Source of the DNA: Bacillota bacterium
Lineage (GTDB): Bacteria > Bacillota_G > SHA-98 > UBA4971
Direction: 5' to 3'
Length of the DNA: 64,000 nt
NCBI GenBank assembly: GCA_012512055.1
Contig: JAAZEW010000257.1
Location: forward strand, 1-64,000
Made by a program: the position numbers and the translations under genes. Positions 17,785 to 25,255 of the stretch are shown here, piece after piece. The notes beneath the pieces are model-generated. The model was not told the DNA's origin and did no database searches. It saw nothing but the letters and a program-made list of their open reading frames with translations. Numbering within the stretch: position 1 is the stretch's first letter; every line of letters starts with the position of its first letter.

Positions 17785-17814
17785 ATATTCAGTACCGAGG
17801 CATTACATTCCTGC
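17785..17814 (-). promoter_or_regulatory. Predicted sigma-H promoter of spoVS
   Basis: On the minus strand GCAGGAATG (17814-17806), a 12-base spacer, then ACTGAATAT (17793-17785). This fits the sigma-H pattern RnAGGAwWW-N11-12-RnnGAATww at all but one specified position. In Bacillus subtilis spoVS is a sigma-H gene, so the match agrees with known regulation. The initiation point would lie about 40 bases ahead of the start codon. Confidence 0.65.
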
Positions 17815-17890
17815 CGTATTCTCATATACAGTTGAAAAAACGTGGTAGGGAAGTATGTACATACGGTCTGGAGACATCAAGTGGGCCGGA

Positions 17891-18676
17891 TCACTCGGTG
17901 GCTGCTTCTCTAACCCTCTGAATCGCCCTGGCCTTGCCGGTACCGTGATCAACTGTGACCACCGCGCCACATAACTGAGTCGGCCCTGACGCAATCTGAA
18001 ACTGCCTGGGCAGTCCTGTGAGGAACCGGTCTATTATGATATCAGTCCGAACTCCCAGAACCGAGTTTACCGGCCCCGTCATACCCAGGTCAGATATGTA
18101 ACCTGTACCCTCCGGGAGGATCCTCTCGTCTGCAGTCTGGACATGTGTATGTGTCCCGACTACGCATGCAACCCGTCCATCGAGGAACCAACCCATAGCA
18201 ATCTTCTCAGAGGTAGCTTCAGCGTGAAAGTCCACGACAATCAAGTCACACTCTCTTGACAACTCAGTCACAATAGCGTCAGCGGCCCTAAAGGGGCAGT
18301 CAACAGGAGACATGAAGACACGGCCGATCAAGTTCACGACACCAAGTCTGATTCCGTTTGAAAGGTGTATGACAGTGGCTCCCTTGCCCGGAGCCCCAGG
18401 GGGGTAATTGGCAGGACGTAGAATGCGCGTGTTATCTTCAAGGAACGTATAGAACTCTTTCTTTTGCCAGACGTGGTTCCCGGTTGTCATAACCGTAATT
18501 CCAAGGCCAAGCAACTCCAGAGCAGTATCCTGAGTCAGTCCAAGGCCTCCTGCCGCATTTTCACCGTTAGCTATTATCGCGTCAGGCTCATAAGCTTGGA
18601 CGAGTTCAGGTAAGGCGGTCTTTACTGCACGGCGCCCGGGTCTGCCTACGACATCACCTATGAAAAGAAGATTCAA
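17891..18676 (-). CDS. ymdB: TIGR00282 family metallophosphoesterase YmdB
   Basis: 261 residues from a TTG start at 18676, which has AAGGAGG seven bases ahead and yields the family opening LNLLFIGDVVGRPGRRAV. Metal-binding motifs in order: GDVVGRPGR, ANGENAAGG, TTGNHVW, DFHAEATSEK and GTHTHVQTADERIL. YmdB hydrolyses 2',3'-cyclic nucleotides and affects biofilm and motility decisions in Bacillus. The start avoids overlap with the upstream unknown gene (stop at 18696). The rny-ymdB-spoVS order is conserved, apart from the inserted gene upstream. Confidence 0.93.
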   Translation of the reverse strand: MNLLFIGDVVGRPGRRAVKTALPELVQAYEPDAIIANGENAAGGLGLTQDTALELLGLGITVMTTGNHVWQKKEFYTFLEDNTRILRPANYPPGAPGKGATVIHLSNGIRLGVVNLIGRVFMSPVDCPFRAADAIVTELSRECDLIVVDFHAEATSEKIAMGWFLDGRVACVVGTHTHVQTADERILPEGTGYISDLGMTGPVNSVLGVRTDIIIDRFLTGLPRQFQIASGPTQLCGAVVTVDHGTGKARAIQRVREAATE

Positions 18677-18695
18677 CCCGCGTCCTCCTTGAGCT

Positions 18696-19253
18696 TCAAG
18701 ATTTCGTGCGCTCAGTCTGCTTATTGAAAACAAGAACGCCTCCTTCTTCGCGAAATCCTATTAGCTTTCTTTGCTGCACATACTCTCTTAAGTCGTCCAG
18801 CATAGTCTCAATCATCTCATCTTGATATACCAATTCTTCTTCGAATTCGCCATCTTCGCTGTTTCCTTCGCTTATTAATTCAGAACCCAGCGCATATCTG
18901 GCAAGTTCAATTATGAGAGATATTTCTTCCTGGGTCAGGGTGGCGACATCTCGGGATATCTCCACAATCGATACGCTGTCAAAATCCAGCCGCTCCGCTT
19001 TGATCCTGGGAGTTCCTCTGTGCACCAGAGAGGCGTATACTTCTACACTCTCAAAGAGTCTATGGCAGAATGCATTCCACAATCGGTCGGAAATAGAAGA
19101 TGATGTCATGAACGTAAACCTGAGAATCTTACCTTCCGGAACGAAGTTTACCGTCGCTATTTCGGGATAGCGCACAAGTATAGAAATGAGAAGGCTTACA
19201 CTGTTTGCCGTGCTGTCAGAAATGGCTTCCAATTGGGTATCAGCGTCATCCAC
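18696..19253 (-). CDS. Unrecognised acidic protein encoded between rny and ymdB
   Basis: About 185 residues from GTG at 19253, chosen because AAGGAGG lies ten bases upstream; an ATG at 19340 would add 29 residues but lies next to the rny terminator hairpin. No family was recognised. The sequence is soluble-looking and acidic toward the C terminus (EDGEFEEELVYQDEMIETMLDDLREYVQQ, helical), with a beta-rich middle (ATVNFVPEGKILRFTFMT). No membrane segment or catalytic motif is evident. Tight placement between RNase Y and YmdB genes suggests a link to RNA turnover or cyclic nucleotide metabolism, which is context only. Confidence 0.6.
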   Translation of the reverse strand: MDDADTQLEAISDSTANSVSLLISILVRYPEIATVNFVPEGKILRFTFMTSSSISDRLWNAFCHRLFESVEVYASLVHRGTPRIKAERLDFDSVSIVEISRDVATLTQEEISLIIELARYALGSELISEGNSEDGEFEEELVYQDEMIETMLDDLREYVQQRKLIGFREEGGVLVFNKQTERTKS

Positions 19254-19350
19254 CGTAACCACCCCTCCTTGCGACCTGTTCTCGCAGCTCAACTGAGAGT
19301 TCGCCATGGAGACGAAAACTCCTGCTAAGACAGTTCTCATGAACTCCGGC

Positions 19351-19371
19351 GGGGCGGGCGACGCCCGCCCC
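19351..19371 (-). terminator. GC-rich hairpin after rny
   Basis: GGGGCGGGC and GCCCGCCCC, a perfect 9-bp stem with a 3-base loop, begins 17 bases past the rny stop codon. No U-tract follows. It probably marks the end of the rny transcript or stabilises its 3' end. Confidence 0.5.
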
Positions 19372-19387
19372 AAATCGTAACGCTGTG

Positions 19388-20923
19388 TTATTTTGCATAA
19401 TCCACTACACGGGTCTCCCGAATTACGGTGACCTTGATCTGCCCTGGGTAATCCAGTTCCTTCTCAATCTTTAAGACAATGTCCCTTGATAGGCGGACGG
19501 CAGCTAAGTCATCAATCTTATCAGGCTTCACCATTATCCGGATTTCGCGGCCGGCCTGAATTGCGAAAGACTTTTCAACTCCTTCAAAGGAGTCAGCAAC
19601 CTCTTCTAGCTTGGCCAGACGCTTCATATATGATTCCAGCGTTTCGCGCCTGGCGCCTGGGCGCGCCGCTGACACTGCGTCTGCAGCTTGCACAAGGACC
19701 GCTTCAACCGTATGAGGGTCTTCATCACCGTGATGAGCCGCAATTGCATGGATTACTTCAGGCGATTCCTTGTACCTTCGCGCAATATCCACACCTATCT
19801 GAACATGTGGCCCCTCAACTTCATGATCCACGGCTTTGCCGATATCATGAAGAAGGCCTGCTCGTTTCGCTATCATCACGTTGGCGCCCAGTTCGGCTGC
19901 CATGCCTGCTGCAAGATAAGCTACTTCTATGGAGTGTCTCAGCACATTCTGCCCAAAACTGGATCTGAATCTCAACCTTCCGAGCAGGCGAATAAGATCA
20001 GGGTTAAGGCCGTGAACTCCTACTTCGATAGCAGCGCCTTCCCCTTCTTCCTTTATTATATTATCGACTTCCTTCTGTGCTTTCTCCACCATCTCTTCAA
20101 TTCTGGCAGGATGAATTCGCCCGTCATTTATGAGCTTCTCCAACGCTATTTTCGCTACTTCTCGCCTGACTGGATCGAAAGCAGACAGAATCACTGCCTC
20201 CGGGGTATCATCAATAATAAGGTCAACCCCGGTAAGGGTCTCAAGAGCTCTGATGTTTCTCCCTTCCCTCCCGATGATTCTTCCTTTCATCTCATCGTTA
20301 GGAAGCGCTACCACGGATACGCTGGTTTCAGCGACATGGTCAGCCGCGTAGCGCTGGATTGCGGTAGCAATGATTTCCCTTGCTTTTCGGTCTGCTTCTT
20401 CTTTAGTTTGTGCCTCGATATCACGTATCATTATTGCGGCTTCGTGATGAAGTTCGTCTTCAATGCTCTTTAGGAGAAGCTCTCTGGCTTCATCCGAAGA
20501 CAAACCTGACAACCGTTCAAGTTCTGCTCTTTGCTCTTCGTACACCCGTGTGAGATTGTTCCTGAGCTCATCAAGCTCTTTCTCTCTTCTGTTTATGGCT
20601 TCTTCCTTGCGTTCAATAGCCTCTCCTTTGCGATCGAGGCTTTCTTCCTTCTGAAAAAGCCGTCTTTCACTTCTTTGAAGCTCTGCTCGTCGTGCACGGC
20701 TTTCTTGCTCAATGTCGGTACGAAGGCGATGCGCTTCTTCTTTAGCTTCCAGGAGAATCTCTCTCCTGGCTGCTTCAGCCTCCTTCTCCGCCTCTTCGAC
20801 TATTCTCTCGGCAGCTTGCTCTGCAGAACCGATTTTTGCCTCAGCAAGAATCCGCCTGGTAAAATAACCGATGCCAAAGCCTGCTACAACGGCAGCTATT
20901 GCTATTAGTAAATTTGCAGCGAT
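19388..20923 (-). CDS. rny: Ribonuclease Y
   Basis: Endoribonuclease that starts mRNA decay at the membrane. Reading upstream in frame from the KH and HD domains recovers a full 511-residue RNase Y: a membrane segment ([17 protein letters not shown], about 5-21), a long coiled coil (about 30-200), a KH domain ([19 protein letters not shown]) and an HD domain ([21 protein letters not shown]). No ATG, GTG or TTG exists before the membrane segment: the frame is bounded by TGA at 20945-20943. ATC at 20923, ten bases after AGGAGG, is the best start and gives the usual length. Starting at the first in-frame GTG (20545) would delete the anchor and coiled coil. Confidence 0.9.
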   Translation of the reverse strand: MAANLLIAIAAVVAGFGIGYFTRRILAEAKIGSAEQAAERIVEEAEKEAEAARREILLEAKEEAHRLRTDIEQESRARRAELQRSERRLFQKEESLDRKGEAIERKEEAINRREKELDELRNNLTRVYEEQRAELERLSGLSSDEARELLLKSIEDELHHEAAIMIRDIEAQTKEEADRKAREIIATAIQRYAADHVAETSVSVVALPNDEMKGRIIGREGRNIRALETLTGVDLIIDDTPEAVILSAFDPVRREVAKIALEKLINDGRIHPARIEEMVEKAQKEVDNIIKEEGEGAAIEVGVHGLNPDLIRLLGRLRFRSSFGQNVLRHSIEVAYLAAGMAAELGANVMIAKRAGLLHDIGKAVDHEVEGPHVQIGVDIARRYKESPEVIHAIAAHHGDEDPHTVEAVLVQAADAVSAARPGARRETLESYMKRLAKLEEVADSFEGVEKSFAIQAGREIRIMVKPDKIDDLAAVRLSRDIVLKIEKELDYPGQIKVTVIRETRVVDYAK

Positions 20924-20951
20924 ATTGTATACACCTCCTTTTCACGAATAA

Positions 20952-21030
20952 GGCCGAGCGCGAACTCGGCCACTAGATAAAAGACTTGCGTTATCGTCAC
21001 TTGGTCTAGTGCCGGAGCCGTACCTCCGGC
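20952..21030 (-). promoter_or_regulatory. Hairpin-rich leader region of rny
   Basis: Three inverted repeats lie in line between recX and rny: GGCCGAG/CTCGGCC (20952-20971), CACTAGA/TCTAGTG (20971-21011) and GCCGGAG/CTCCGGC (21011-21030). All arms are perfect 7-bp pairs. They abut with almost no free bases and would fold in the rny 5' leader. Function unknown; a role in controlling rny expression is a guess. Confidence 0.45.
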
Positions 21031-21086
21031 TGGAACCGGAATTCATCGCTATTGTACCTTTTGGATATACAAGTGTCAAGGTAGAC

Positions 21087-21101
21087 CCCGGATGCTCCGG
21101 G
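21087..21101 (-). terminator. Hairpin directly after recX
   Basis: CCCGGA and TCCGGG around a 3-base loop, starting two bases after the recX stop. Short and without a strong U-tract, so a weak terminator or 3'-end stabiliser. Confidence 0.4.
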
Positions 21102-21103
21102 AA

Positions 21104-21580
21104 CTACTTCAACACCTTAATCAGTGTATCCCTGATGACATTAGGTGCAAATCCTCTCCTTGCCAGGTACCCGTAAAGTCTTCTTGCTGTTCTTTCTCTG
21201 TCATCTGAGCCCCTTCGTGCAACCCACTCATTTGCAAGCTCCAGTGCATTGGCCTCTTCTCTACCTTCCGGAAAGACGCTCTCAACAGCACATTCAGCCA
21301 TATCCTTTGGGATTCCACGTTTTCTTAATTCAACGAGAATGCGATATGGCCCGAATTTGTCATAAGCTGCCCGAAACTCTGCAAAATGCATAGCGTATTT
21401 CTTGTCATCAACATAACCCAAGTCTTTCATTTCCCCGGCGATACCGGTTATGATATCCTCGTCAAAACCCTTTTTTCGCAGTTTGTCTACGAGCTCCGCC
21501 ATGGTACGATCTTTTATCGTAAGGAGGCGAAGCGCGTATTGCCTACCGCGTTTTCTAGTGTTCTCCATATTTGCCGACAC
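21104..21580 (-). CDS. recX: Regulatory protein RecX
   Basis: 158 residues. The typical start region RQYALRLLTIKDRTMAELVDKLRKKGFD, the middle FAEFRAAYDKFGPYRILVELRKRGIP and a third helical repeat ending RRLYGYLARRGFAPNVIRDTLIKVL show the three-helix tandem repeats of RecX. RecX binds RecA filaments and limits recombination activity. It lies 206 bases downstream of recA and beyond a canonical terminator, so it is likely expressed at a lower level or from its own promoter. Confidence 0.9.
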   Translation of the reverse strand: MSANMENTRKRGRQYALRLLTIKDRTMAELVDKLRKKGFDEDIITGIAGEMKDLGYVDDKKYAMHFAEFRAAYDKFGPYRILVELRKRGIPKDMAECAVESVFPEGREEANALELANEWVARRGSDDRERTARRLYGYLARRGFAPNVIRDTLIKVLK

Positions 21581-21681
21581 TATCCATTATCAGTATTGAT
21601 GTAAGTCTCACCTCTGTTATCATACATGTTCTCGTTTGGCAAAGAAAGTCCTCTCTTACGCGCAACCGCGTGAAAACAAAA

Positions 21682-21702
21682 AGGAAGGATAACATCCTTC
21701 CT
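21682..21702 (-). terminator. Rho-independent terminator of recA
   Basis: On the minus strand AGGAAGGAT-GTT-ATCCTTCCT, a perfect 9-bp stem, followed by TTTTGTTTT. It lies 85 bases past the recA stop. This is the clearest canonical terminator in the window. Confidence 0.85.
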
Positions 21703-21722
21703 CGAAACTGAGATGCTGCAAT

Positions 21723-21764
21723 AGCACGACTGCAGTAACACGACTGCAGCAACACGACATGCAT
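21723..21764. repeat. Three tandem 14-base repeats in the recA-recX spacer
   Basis: Units AGCACGACTGCAGT, AACACGACTGCAGC and AACACGACATGCAT lie head to tail; the first two differ at two positions and the third is more diverged. They lie between the recA stop and its terminator. No function is apparent. Confidence 0.7.
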
Positions 21765-21786
21765 TACATGTGGCGAGATACCGAGC

Positions 21787-22821
21787 TTAATCAGACTTCT
21801 TGTTTTTACTCTCTTCCGGTAGTTTAAGGGGTTTCAGGCCCGATATTTCTCGGATTTTGCCTTCGACTTCACGTGTGATATCCGGATTTTCCTTCAAGAA
21901 GTTCCTTGCGTTTTCTCTGCCTTGCCCCATTTTGATGTCACCGTATGAATACCAGGTGCCGCTTCTCGTTATAACGTTATTGGCTTCTCCCAGGTCAAGT
22001 ATGGCCCCTTCCCGGGAAATGCCTTCTCCGTAAAGAATGTCGAATTCTGCATCTCGGAATGGAGGGGCAATCTTGTTCTTTACAACTCGGGCCCTGGTAC
22101 GACTGCCTATTATCTGCTGACCCTGTTTAAGAGACTCCACTCTTCTTACTTCCAGGCGCACGGTAGAGTAGAACTTCAGAGCTCGACCGCCCGGTGTGAC
22201 CTCGGGATTCCCAAACATGATGCCAACTTTTTCACGTATCTGGTTTATGAATATGGCACAAGTCCGCGACTTTCCTATGACCGCAGTCAGTTTCCTGAGA
22301 GCCTGCGACATAAGTCTGGCTTGCAGGCCAACGTGAGCGTCTCCCATTTCTCCTTCAATCTCAGCTCTTGGAGTCAATGCTGCCACAGAGTCTATGACCA
22401 CTACGTCCACTGCACCGCTTCGAACAAGGGCTTCGGCTATTTCCAGAGCTTGTTCCCCGGTGTCAGGCTGAGAAATGAGAAGGTTATCAGTATCAACACC
22501 TAACCGGTTGGCATAAACCGGATCCAGAGCGTGTTCTGCATCAATGAAAGCTGCGATGCCACCGATTCTCTGTGCTTCAGCGATTATGTGAAGAGCGACT
22601 GTTGTTTTGCCTGAGGACTCAGGGCCATAGATCTCAATGACTCGTCCGCGCGGCATGCCGCCTACTCCTAAGGCGATATCCAGGGATAAGGCTCCTGTAG
22701 GGATTGTGTCAATTTCAAATTGGGTATCTGCATCACCCAGCTTCATTATCGAGCCTTTCCCAAATTGCTTTTCTATTTGAGATAACGCCATATCAAGGGC
22801 TTTTCTCTTATCCTTGTCCAT
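21787..22821 (-). CDS. recA: Recombinase A
   Basis: 344 residues from ATG at 22821. Contains the Walker A motif GPESSGKTT, the polymer-forming N-terminal helix [23 protein letters not shown], the loop [21 protein letters not shown] and the L2-adjacent [27 protein letters not shown]. It pairs homologous DNA strands and activates LexA self-cleavage. A start seven codons upstream is possible but adds no family sequence. A LexA-type box sits about 120 bases upstream, so SOS control is predicted, and a strong terminator follows the gene. Confidence 0.98.
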   Translation of the reverse strand: MDKDKRKALDMALSQIEKQFGKGSIMKLGDADTQFEIDTIPTGALSLDIALGVGGMPRGRVIEIYGPESSGKTTVALHIIAEAQRIGGIAAFIDAEHALDPVYANRLGVDTDNLLISQPDTGEQALEIAEALVRSGAVDVVVIDSVAALTPRAEIEGEMGDAHVGLQARLMSQALRKLTAVIGKSRTCAIFINQIREKVGIMFGNPEVTPGGRALKFYSTVRLEVRRVESLKQGQQIIGSRTRARVVKNKIAPPFRDAEFDILYGEGISREGAILDLGEANNVITRSGTWYSYGDIKMGQGRENARNFLKENPDITREVEGKIREISGLKPLKLPEESKNKKSD

Positions 22822-22937
22822 AAGGCTCTCCCTTCTTCCCATGCTTGTCCATGATAATTGTATCCCACTTGTCCTTTGTTCTCAATGTCCGTAATTCCTC
22901 ATCAACCTCACTCACCGCTATGTGGGAACCAAATATC

Positions 22938-22958
22938 ATTATGGGAACGCTTGTTCCC
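22938..22958 (-). promoter_or_regulatory. LexA (SOS) box with -10 element upstream of recA
   Basis: GGGAACGCTTGTTCCC (22943-22958) is a perfect 6-bp inverted repeat of the Gram-positive GAAC-N4-GTTC LexA/DinR type. On the minus strand it is directly followed by CATAAT (22943-22938), a 5/6 match to the -10 hexamer; the corresponding -35 is weak. A repressor here would block polymerase at the recA promoter. Confidence 0.75.
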
Positions 22959-22987
22959 TATTTAGCTCTTCATATCGCGTCCATACG

Positions 22988-23566
22988 TCATATCTCGGTG
23001 GGGAGCTGAAGAGGAATAATGTCAATCGGAGTGTATATGGGCCCTTTCGTTGTCAGCTCACTGGCGGTGAACTGAATATTCGCAACTTCCATCTTGCCTC
23101 TTACTCTGATGTGGGAATTCAGCTTTTCAAGAAGAGTTTTGAGGTTTCGGGGAGATCTGACTCTCCCAATCGTAAGGTGTGGGGAGAAGCCCCTGCTGTC
23201 TCGCGCAAACCCCTCCATTTTCATAGCCTCTCCCACCGTTGACATAAGGTTTGCCAAATCTTCTCTGCCTGTGCTCACACCTACCCACAAAACTCTCGGG
23301 TTCTGTAAATGAGGAAAAGCTCCTACGCGGTCAAGCTGCAGCGGAAACCCGGGCGAATCACCGATACACTCCCTCAGCGCGTCAGCGATAATTGGAATGC
23401 GCGTCTTCTCAACGTCACCTAAGAACTGTAACGTAAAATGAAGATTGCAGGGTTCAACCCATTTAATATCAGCTCCGCTATGTGACAATTTCCTTTGAAT
23501 GGCTGCTATTTCCCGGTGAAGAGACTGATGAAGGAATACTGCAACAAAGCATCGAACAGTATCCAC
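22988..23566 (-). CDS. thpR: RNA 2',3'-cyclic phosphodiesterase (2H phosphoesterase, LigT-like)
   Basis: 192 residues. The two HxTx motifs of the 2H superfamily are present: HFTL (43-46) in NLHFTLQFLGDV and HLTI (130-133) in FSPHLTIGRVRS. It begins VRCFVAVFLHQSLHREI, like ThpR/LigT enzymes that open 2',3'-cyclic phosphates at RNA ends. It sits between cinA and recA, a neighbourhood seen in several Clostridia. The physiological substrate is uncertain. GTG or ATG starts nearby give the same core. Confidence 0.9.
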   Translation of the reverse strand: MDTVRCFVAVFLHQSLHREIAAIQRKLSHSGADIKWVEPCNLHFTLQFLGDVEKTRIPIIADALRECIGDSPGFPLQLDRVGAFPHLQNPRVLWVGVSTGREDLANLMSTVGEAMKMEGFARDSRGFSPHLTIGRVRSPRNLKTLLEKLNSHIRVRGKMEVANIQFTASELTTKGPIYTPIDIIPLQLPTEI

Positions 23567-23677
23567 TATTAGGCCTCCAGTTCAATGTAGGTTACGTGAA
23601 CGGAATATAGTATATGGGTTCGATGAATATCCGATATTGCCTTCTTGTACCATCCCTATTTCACTACAAGTTCCTAC

Positions 23678-24922
23678 TTAATGATGGCGCAACAAGTGCC
23701 TGCGAAGAATATCCAAGCTTCTCTTAGCCGCTCTTTCTTTTATCTCACTACGGGTTCCGAAAAACTGAAAACGTCCGCAGGTAATCCCGTGTTTCCAGGC
23801 CAATCCTATGAAAACAAGCCCTATGTTATGCAGACGGTCATCTTTTTTAGGGCCTGCCACCCCTGTTGTGGAAATCGATACTTCAGCTCCGGAGAGGGAA
23901 AGGATCCCCCTTGCCATTCCAAGCGCCACTTCTCTGCTTACTACTCCATATCGCTCCACATCATCGCCGGAGACACCCAGAACCTTAATTTTCGCGCTAT
24001 CACTGTAACTTGTCACCGCAAGGCCCAATACTTTGGAGCAACCGGGCACTTCAGTAAGCTTGTGGGAAATGAGCCCTCCGGTAACCGATTCTGCCACCGC
24101 GCATGTTAGATTCCGTTCCTTCAGAAGCCTCACCACGACATGCTGGATTTCATCGTCTCCGGTTCCATAGACGTCATGTCCCAGGCACTCTCGTAACTCG
24201 GTTTCGACTCCATCAATCATCGCGCCGGCTTCTTCTCTTGAGGAAGCTTTTGCAGTTATTCTCAACATGACTTCACCCAGTGACACCAGCGGAGCTATTG
24301 TAGGATTGGATTTTCCGTGAAGAAGATGCCTTATTCTATCCTCAATTTCAGCTTCCCCGGGACCGCAAATCCTAAGTGTCCTGGAGGAGATTACCCGGCC
24401 TCCACCTTCAAGGCGCGTCAGGTAAGGAATGACTGAGAGATCCATCATGGCTTCCATTTCTCCCGGTACGCCCGGAAGACAGATCACGTGCTTGCCCATG
24501 TTCTCTGCTATCAGGCCACATGCCGTACCACGGGGGTTCGGTATCAAAGTTGCGCCTTCGGGGACTTGTGCCAGACGCCTCAGGCTTGCCCGGTCTTGGT
24601 GTCCCCATCTATTCAGTAACGACGAAGCATGTGTCATTGCTTCATCAGAGTGGATCTGCCGTACGCCCAAGACCTCTGAAACCACCTCGCGGGTTATGTC
24701 ATCTTCAGTCGGGCCGAGTCCGCCTGTGACAATCACGAGGTCAGCCCGGCTGAGGGCTTCCGCGAGTGCGGCCGTGGCCCTTAGTTTATTATCTCCGACT
24801 GCTGCTTTGTGGTAAAGGCTGATTCCGATTTCCGCCAGCTTACGGCCAATATAGGCAGAATTGGTGTCCACAACGTGTCCAAGGAGTAATTCAGTGCCAA
24901 TCATCAGAATCTCTGCGATCAC
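23678..24922 (-). CDS. cinA: Competence/damage-inducible protein CinA
   Basis: 414 residues, normal for the two-domain form. The N-terminal MoCF-biosynthesis-like domain shows ILMIGTELLLGHVVDTNSAYIGRKLAEIG, TGGLGPTEDDITREVVSEVL and LPGVPGEMEAMM. The C-terminal CinA domain shows CAVAESVTGGLISHKLTEVPG and ISTTGVAGP. The latter domain typically deamidates nicotinamide mononucleotide, the former is an ADP-ribose-type pyrophosphatase. GTG start at 24922 behind GGGAGG. Placement just upstream of thpR-recA is the conserved cinA-recA link. Confidence 0.96.
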   Translation of the reverse strand: MIAEILMIGTELLLGHVVDTNSAYIGRKLAEIGISLYHKAAVGDNKLRATAALAEALSRADLVIVTGGLGPTEDDITREVVSEVLGVRQIHSDEAMTHASSLLNRWGHQDRASLRRLAQVPEGATLIPNPRGTACGLIAENMGKHVICLPGVPGEMEAMMDLSVIPYLTRLEGGGRVISSRTLRICGPGEAEIEDRIRHLLHGKSNPTIAPLVSLGEVMLRITAKASSREEAGAMIDGVETELRECLGHDVYGTGDDEIQHVVVRLLKERNLTCAVAESVTGGLISHKLTEVPGCSKVLGLAVTSYSDSAKIKVLGVSGDDVERYGVVSREVALGMARGILSLSGAEVSISTTGVAGPKKDDRLHNIGLVFIGLAWKHGITCGRFQFFGTRSEIKERAAKRSLDILRRHLLRHH

Positions 24923-25010
24923 GCCAAAATACCCTCCCCGATCAAACCTCTGTTACCCGGCGGGGTACTGCCTATCCTCAAGGAGCCTTGCTTGTGTTGA
25001 GGACGCCCCA

Positions 25011-25249
25011 AGTAGTTCATTAGTTTTCGCCGGTTTTCCGATTGTCCTGGGTGGCCCCGCACGGTACGTACGTTTTCTGAGGCCGGTGATTGCAACGAGG
25101 GGTGTCAAAATCCGGCCGTTAGCCTACGGGCCGGATTCTGTCAAGGCAACTCGCTTGGGGAGCCGTCCCCTTAGTGCAACACCGGTAACCCCACGCGGTA
25201 CGCACATTTTCCGGAACCGGCGATTACTTGCTTATGGCAATCTGCTTAG
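25011..25249 (+). repeat. Dispersed intergenic repeat, full-length copy R3
   Basis: 239 bases with the same order of modules as R2. The central hairpin pairs AATCCGGCC (25109-25117) with GGCCGGATT (25129-25137). Compared with R2, one T-A pair has become C-G, so pairing is preserved. It occupies nearly all of the 333-base gap between the FtsH-like gene and cinA, the remainder being the cinA leader. Confidence 0.88.
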
Positions 25250-25255
25250 TTGGTC

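Noticed and set aside
24990..25250. Open frame through repeat R3 whose translation (FAGFPIVLGGPARYVRF) also appears in R5
   Set aside because: R2 has an in-frame stop in the same stretch, R5 loses the frame through a deletion not divisible by three, and the changes between R2 and R3 keep base pairing rather than protein sequence. Treated as non-coding repeat.
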